A stretch of 24,967 nucleotides of DNA from a virus. Position 1 is the first letter of the stretch. Each line of letters opens with the position of its first letter. The translations under genes and the position numbers were made by a program. Below, piece by piece: positions 21,860 to 24,967 of the stretch. The notes below the pieces were generated by a model, which saw only the letters and a program-made list of their open reading frames with translations, searched no databases and had not been told where the DNA came from. The DNA lies in the IMG/VR virus record IMGVR_UViG_3300031951_013550, positions 1 through 24,967 of that record; one strand, 5' to 3'.

Positions 21860-22517
21860 TGATCTCTCCGATCCTTGGCACTGCTCGCATCATCTTCTCG
21901 ACCTTCCCCTTGCCCAGCCCCTGCACTCCCAGCAGTTCCCCCTCGGTCACCCGCCACCCCAAGGGCATGCCGACCTGATCCAAGATCCTGCCGGCCAGCT
22001 CGACCCCCACCCCGGGCAGACCTTGCAGCAGATGCTCCTGCCATTCGCGGTTGTCGGCGCGCCCCCACTTCCCCACCGGCCCCGGTCTCGTGCTCAGGCT
22101 CTTGTGCTCGGGCTTGCGGCACCACCGCTCCCACTCCTGGCACAAGGCGATCGTGTCGGCGAGGTCGCGCGTGTAGTCCACCCACACACCGCGGTCCCGC
22201 ACACTCCACAGCAGCCCACGCAACTGCGCCCGGGTCACCTTCGCGTACCGGTCCGACAGCCTGCCGTCGGTCGTCCAGTGGGCGTCCTGCCAGCCCTCGA
22301 TCACGACCATCGCCTGCTCGAGCTCGGCCATCATCGACACCTGCTGGCCGAGTCTCCCGTCCTGCATGGAGTGGATCAGATCCTTGAACTCCTTGCGCTG
22401 GATCCCGAACCACTTCCCCCCCGCAGCGAACAGCACATCGCACCCGTAGGTCTCGGGGCGTAGGGACGTGGTGCCGATCTTGCGGAGGGCGGGGGGTTCG
22501 GTGGGTGAGATCAGCAC
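21849..22517 (-). CDS. ERCC4-type nuclease with helix-hairpin-helix motifs, 222 aa
   Basis: GTG at 22517 directly follows the previous stop, with GGGGGAG upstream. Residues ~20-76 match the ERCC4/XPF nuclease core: YGCDVLF with Asp27, then FGIQRKEFKD at 38-46 (usual form ERKxxxD), the DGRLGQQ segment and VVIEG. Here the Glu of ERK is Gln40, while Arg41, Lys42 and Asp46 are kept. Residues ~163-185 and ~193-212 are helix-hairpin-helix motifs (LQGLPGVGVELAGRIL, LLGVQGLGKGKVEKMM) that bind DNA. Family members cut branched or flapped DNA. Likely acts in phage replication or recombination. Catalytic state is uncertain because of Gln40. Confidence 0.78.
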   Translation of the reverse strand: MLISPTEPPALRKIGTTSLRPETYGCDVLFAAGGKWFGIQRKEFKDLIHSMQDGRLGQQVSMMAELEQAMVVIEGWQDAHWTTDGRLSDRYAKVTRAQLRGLLWSVRDRGVWVDYTRDLADTIALCQEWERWCRKPEHKSLSTRPGPVGKWGRADNREWQEHLLQGLPGVGVELAGRILDQVGMPLGWRVTEGELLGVQGLGKGKVEKMMRAVPRIGEINDQ

Positions 22518-22784
22518 CTACTCCCCCTCTGCCTGCAGCACCACCGCGTCCTGCCTGCCGGCCAGCACCTCGCGGAGATTGCTCTCGTACTGGGCGATCG
22601 CGTTCTTGAGCACCGCCACTCCCGGCACGGACACGGCGAACACCACACTCTGCCCGTCGTCCTCGCCGTGGAACAGCTCGAGCAGCATGCCGTGCTCGAC
22701 ACCGTCGGGTGTCAGGAACTGCCCGACCTGGGTGGCGACACCGATCGCCGGCAGCACCTGTGGCCCTGTGAACTCACTCTCCAT
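22518..22784 (-). CDS. Small beta-rich protein of unknown function, 88 aa
   Basis: The ATG at 22784 has AAGGGG upstream; an ATG at 22829 in the same frame lacks one and encodes an unlikely Gly/Arg-rich start. The protein (MESEFTGPQVLPAIGVATQV, then GMLLELFHGEDDGQSVVFAV) looks like a compact beta sheet with a C-terminal helix (VLKNAIAQYESNLREVLAG). It follows the Sak4-like gene by 48 bases and abuts the nuclease gene, so a role linked to recombination is plausible. No family is assigned. Confidence 0.65.
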   Translation of the reverse strand: MESEFTGPQVLPAIGVATQVGQFLTPDGVEHGMLLELFHGEDDGQSVVFAVSVPGVAVLKNAIAQYESNLREVLAGRQDAVVLQAEGE

Positions 22785-22832
22785 CGTGTTCCCCTTCCTG
22801 CCCCAGCCGTGACCATACCCGCGACTCACGCT

Positions 22833-23639
22833 TCATGCTTCAGGCTTCCACGGTCGGGGCTTCCACCCTGCGGTCTGCTGCAGGTACTGCTTCGCGAAGT
22901 CGTCCAACTCCACTTCGTCCAGGTCCACGCGTCCCCGGTCCTTCACCGTCGACAGCAGGAACCCGTCACGGTTCTTCTTGGTCAACAGCACCGTCTGGGT
23001 GAGGAACCCGATCTTCTTCTGACCCGCGGGCTTGAACCCGTGCGGGCCGTACACGTCCCTCATCCCCTTGCCGTCGTTGTCGCCCAACCTGTCGGCCTCA
23101 GCGGTGATGACGAGGTGCCCGGGGTGCTGGGTGATGAAGCGGTACAGCGGGAAGTACATCGAGTTGATGACCGACCAGTCGGTCCAGCCGTCAAACGCCT
23201 CGAGGTTCGCACCCTTCTTGCCGGCCTTCTCCCGCTGGATACGGATGTCGAGCAGGTAGTCGTCGATGCTGGTGCCATGCACCTGCTCGGTGTAGTGGTC
23301 GCGCACCGACTGCCACGACGGGGTCATGCTGTCGACCACCATCCAGTCACCCGGCTCGATCGACCTCTGCACCTCCTTGACCGTCGACAGCAGCTTCGGC
23401 CAGTCCCACGGCCCCACCACATGCAGGGTCGTGTTGCCGTTCTCGCCCACGTCGATGTACTCGGTGGCGATCATGCGCCCGTACGAGCTCGAGTAGTCCG
23501 TGTCGATGATGTGGAAGTGGGCGTCGGGCAGACGCCTCGCCAGCGACAGGACCGCGGAGGTCTTGCCGGTGCCTTCCTGGCCGAACAGCAGGATCCGCTC
23601 GGGCGGCATGCCGGGGGGTGGGGTCATGGTGAGAGCCAT
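22833..23639 (-). CDS. Sak4-like RecA-fold ATPase (single-strand annealing recombinase), 268 aa
   Basis: ATG at 23639 overlaps the previous stop (TGATG) with GAGGGGG six bases before. Walker A is G20-QEGTGKT-27 and a Walker B is WMVVDSM with Asp103. After residue 130 a helical, charged region leads to a C-terminal beta/alpha part with FKPAGQKKIGFLTQTV and DRGRVDLDEVELDDF. The pattern matches phage nucleotide-binding proteins of the Sak4 type, RecA-related ATPases that help pair or anneal single strands. It shares the operon with an exonuclease, as such pairs often do. Function by family likeness. Confidence 0.75.
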   Translation of the reverse strand: MALTMTPPPGMPPERILLFGQEGTGKTSAVLSLARRLPDAHFHIIDTDYSSSYGRMIATEYIDVGENGNTTLHVVGPWDWPKLLSTVKEVQRSIEPGDWMVVDSMTPSWQSVRDHYTEQVHGTSIDDYLLDIRIQREKAGKKGANLEAFDGWTDWSVINSMYFPLYRFITQHPGHLVITAEADRLGDNDGKGMRDVYGPHGFKPAGQKKIGFLTQTVLLTKKNRDGFLLSTVKDRGRVDLDEVELDDFAKQYLQQTAGWKPRPWKPEA

Positions 23640-23863
23640 CAGCCAGCCACCCCCTCGTCGAACAGCCGCGGGTGCGGTGGGGTGTACGCCTCGATCGCGT
23701 CGTCGACCTTGATGCCGGCCAGCAGGCTCATCAGTCCATCCACCTCGTCACCGAAGATCAGGAACGTCGCCGGCCCTGCGATCTGGTAGCCCGTGACCCC
23801 GGCGTCCCCTCTGACCAGATGCGACACCGACCACGCTTCCTCAGGTCCTCCACGTTCGGTCAC
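23639..23863 (-). CDS. Small conserved-type hypothetical protein, 74 aa
   Basis: The preferred start is a GTG at 23863 overlapping the previous stop (GTGA), with GAGGGG eight bases upstream. A longer version from 23893 would overlap the preceding gene by more and has no better site. The protein contains a beta pattern (VTGYQIAGPATFLIFGDEVDG) and a Pro-rich tail (YTPPHPRLFDEG). It sits between a 66-aa protein and the Sak4-like ATPase in the coupled early operon. Function unknown. Confidence 0.6.
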   Translation of the reverse strand: MTERGGPEEAWSVSHLVRGDAGVTGYQIAGPATFLIFGDEVDGLMSLLAGIKVDDAIEAYTPPHPRLFDEGVAG

Positions 23864-24060
23864 TTGCCACGCCCCTCGACCCAGCAGGCCCACCGGACCC
23901 GGACCACCCCGGCGACGGTCATCTCGCGCCGCTCGTAGCCACCGGACTCCAACCGCAGATCCGGGTAGTTCTTCTTCAGCTCCAAGTCCAGGTCCCGCAC
24001 CATCGCGTACGGGTCCTGGTCAGGGAAGATGTCCGCTTCCAACCTGACAACTCGTGCCAT
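23860..24060 (-). CDS. Small protein of unknown function, 66 aa
   Basis: ATG at 24060 overlaps the nuclease stop (TGATG). The longer frame starting at 24159 lies inside the nuclease gene and is ignored. The protein is MARVVRLEADIFPDQDPYAM, then helix VRDLDLELKKNYPDL and a beta part (RREMTVAGVVRVRWACWVEG). The alternating beta pattern and charge resemble small early proteins, but no family is recognised. Its stop overlaps the next GTG. Confidence 0.65.
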   Translation of the reverse strand: MARVVRLEADIFPDQDPYAMVRDLDLELKKNYPDLRLESGGYERREMTVAGVVRVRWACWVEGRGK

Positions 24061-24967
24061 CAGTCCTTCTCCTTCACTGTGAACTTCGGGTACGCACGGA
24101 TGGACTCCTTGCGCTCGTACTTCTCGATGACCTTCGCCTCTGTCTTGCTGTACACCCACTGCACCTCGAGGTCCCCGGCGCGCAGCTTGTGGCCGGCGTC
24201 AGGGGTCAGGTCCTCCGCAGCCAGGACTTCCTCGACGAGTGCCTTCGCGTCGGCCTTGAGCTGCTTCGCGTCCACGTCGTGCTGCTTGGCGAGCTCGGTG
24301 TAGCGGCGGGCCAGCTCCAACTTCTCGGCCATCGTCTGGTCGGTGACCTCGATCGCCACATCCCGTTCCTCGTGCAGCCAGTCGAACGCGCACGGGTACT
24401 GGAACGGCACCGGGCACTCAGGCCACTCGTCCGCGGGCCTACCTGCCAGCTTCTCCAACCCCATGACACGGGCCTTGATCTGGGCGACGGTCGGGAGGTC
24501 GTCCACGTCCACCCACAGGTAGTGCATCTCGTCGATGCCGGTGATGACCCGGTCCTCACCCTTGCCCTCGATCTGCTTCAGCCCCATCGCTAGGCAGATG
24601 TTGTCGACCTTGTACCCCTCGGCGCGCATGCCGTGGGCGTACACACCCTGCTGCCACCAGTAGTGGGGGAACGCTTGGATCCCCCCGTCCTTCAGCTTGG
24701 CGAACAGGTCGGGGCCGAGGAACTTCGCGTCGACCACCGTCCCCAGGTCGTCGTAGGCATCGATCGACCCTCGGACCGCGGCCTGCTTGCCCACCTCGAG
24801 GATCGTCTGGTGCTGGGCCAACCCGAGGCTGACCGACTGGTCGTCCTCCATGCGGGCGAGGATCCGCGCCTCCCAGTCGTGCCCCTCGTCGAAGCGCACC
24901 TGCAGCCAGTCGGGGGTCGGTCCCCCCACCATGCCGCGTCGGTGTGCGACGAGCTCCCGGTCACACG
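24060..24967 (-). CDS. PD-(D/E)XK nuclease, RecB/Cas4-like (5' truncated)
   Basis: The frame stays open to the window edge (last complete codon at 24963-24965), so the start is outside; the ATG at 24932 is internal. Counting from that Met, Glu21 (GHDWEARIL), Asp58 (RGSIDAYD), Asp68-Ala-Lys70 (VVDAK) and Gln94/95...Tyr98 (QQGVYA) form motifs of the RecB/Cas4/lambda-exonuclease-like fold. A Cys at the upstream edge (CDREL) and two later Cys (ECPVPFQYPC) hint at an iron-sulfur arrangement, but a fourth Cys is not seen. The C-terminal part is a long charged helix. As exonuclease it would make single strands for the Sak4-like protein. Confidence 0.75.
   Translation of the reverse strand, partial: CDRELVAHRRGMVGGPTPDWLQVRFDEGHDWEARILARMEDDQSVSLGLAQHQTILEVGKQAAVRGSIDAYDDLGTVVDAKFLGPDLFAKLKDGGIQAFPHYWWQQGVYAHGMRAEGYKVDNICLAMGLKQIEGKGEDRVITGIDEMHYLWVDVDDLPTVAQIKARVMGLEKLAGRPADEWPECPVPFQYPCAFDWLHEERDVAIEVTDQTMAEKLELARRYTELAKQHDVDAKQLKADAKALVEEVLAAEDLTPDAGHKLRAGDLEVQWVYSKTEAKVIEKYERKESIRAYPKFTVKEKD

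Noticed and set aside
22668-23789. 373-codon plus-strand frame opposite the Sak4-like gene
   Set aside because: The minus frame carries a clear Walker A and B; the + frame has no motif.
1-24967. tRNA genes, CRISPR arrays, insertion sequences
   Set aside because: No cloverleaf, no regularly spaced direct repeats and no transposase or terminal inverted repeats were seen on reading; a dedicated scan would be needed to exclude a tRNA fully.

Overview
The window looks like a piece of a temperate, podovirus-type bacteriophage (or integrated prophage) of a high-GC Gram-positive host, probably an actinomycete. This rests on the clearly high G+C content, a large serine integrase with a zinc ribbon, GTGA/TGATG-coupled start-stop overlaps, leaderless-looking starts, and a virion gene set without tape measure, tail tube or tail chaperone genes. 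It does have a capsid, an adaptor, a large beta-rich tail (nozzle-like) protein and three successive large internal (ejection-type) proteins. Portal and terminase are not seen and must lie outside the window. Host and free-phage versus prophage state cannot be decided from the sequence.

Layout. Positions 1-18997 are the late region, almost all on the + strand: end of an unknown gene; tail fibre; a two-part tail spike with a glycoside-hydrolase-like domain; a tiny basic protein; an unknown 145-aa protein; scaffold; major capsid; decoration protein; two small unknowns; nozzle-like tail protein; another tail protein; adaptor; three internal/ejection-type proteins; an XRE regulator; an M15 peptidase endolysin; and three small membrane proteins (lysis cassette). 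Strong hairpins lie between several of these genes, and one of them buries the capsid ribosome binding site. One small minus-strand gene (9924-10112) with a perfect Shine-Dalgarno interrupts the late operon, like a phage moron.

Positions 19008-20436 hold the integration module: a 60-bp dyad (candidate attP) containing a promoter, then the integrase. Positions 20369-24967 are a minus-strand early/replication-recombination operon that converges on the integrase. In transcription order it has a PD-(D/E)XK (RecB/Cas4-like) nuclease, two small proteins, a Sak4-like RecA-fold ATPase, an 88-aa protein, an ERCC4-type nuclease with helix-hairpin-helix motifs, and four small proteins, two of them with Cys/His clusters. 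Nearly every junction is overlapping or abutting, so this is a translationally coupled operon.

How it works together (inference): the early operon would supply a two-component recombination system (exonuclease plus annealing ATPase) and a branched-DNA nuclease. The late operon builds a short-tailed virion whose spike digests a surface glycan and whose endolysin plus membrane proteins release progeny. The integrase and dyad allow lysogeny, and the dyad geometry suggests that late read-through transcripts could not make integrase. No tRNA, CRISPR array or insertion sequence was recognised. No gene-free stretch exceeds 300 bases; the longest is about 120 bases, upstream of the capsid gene.
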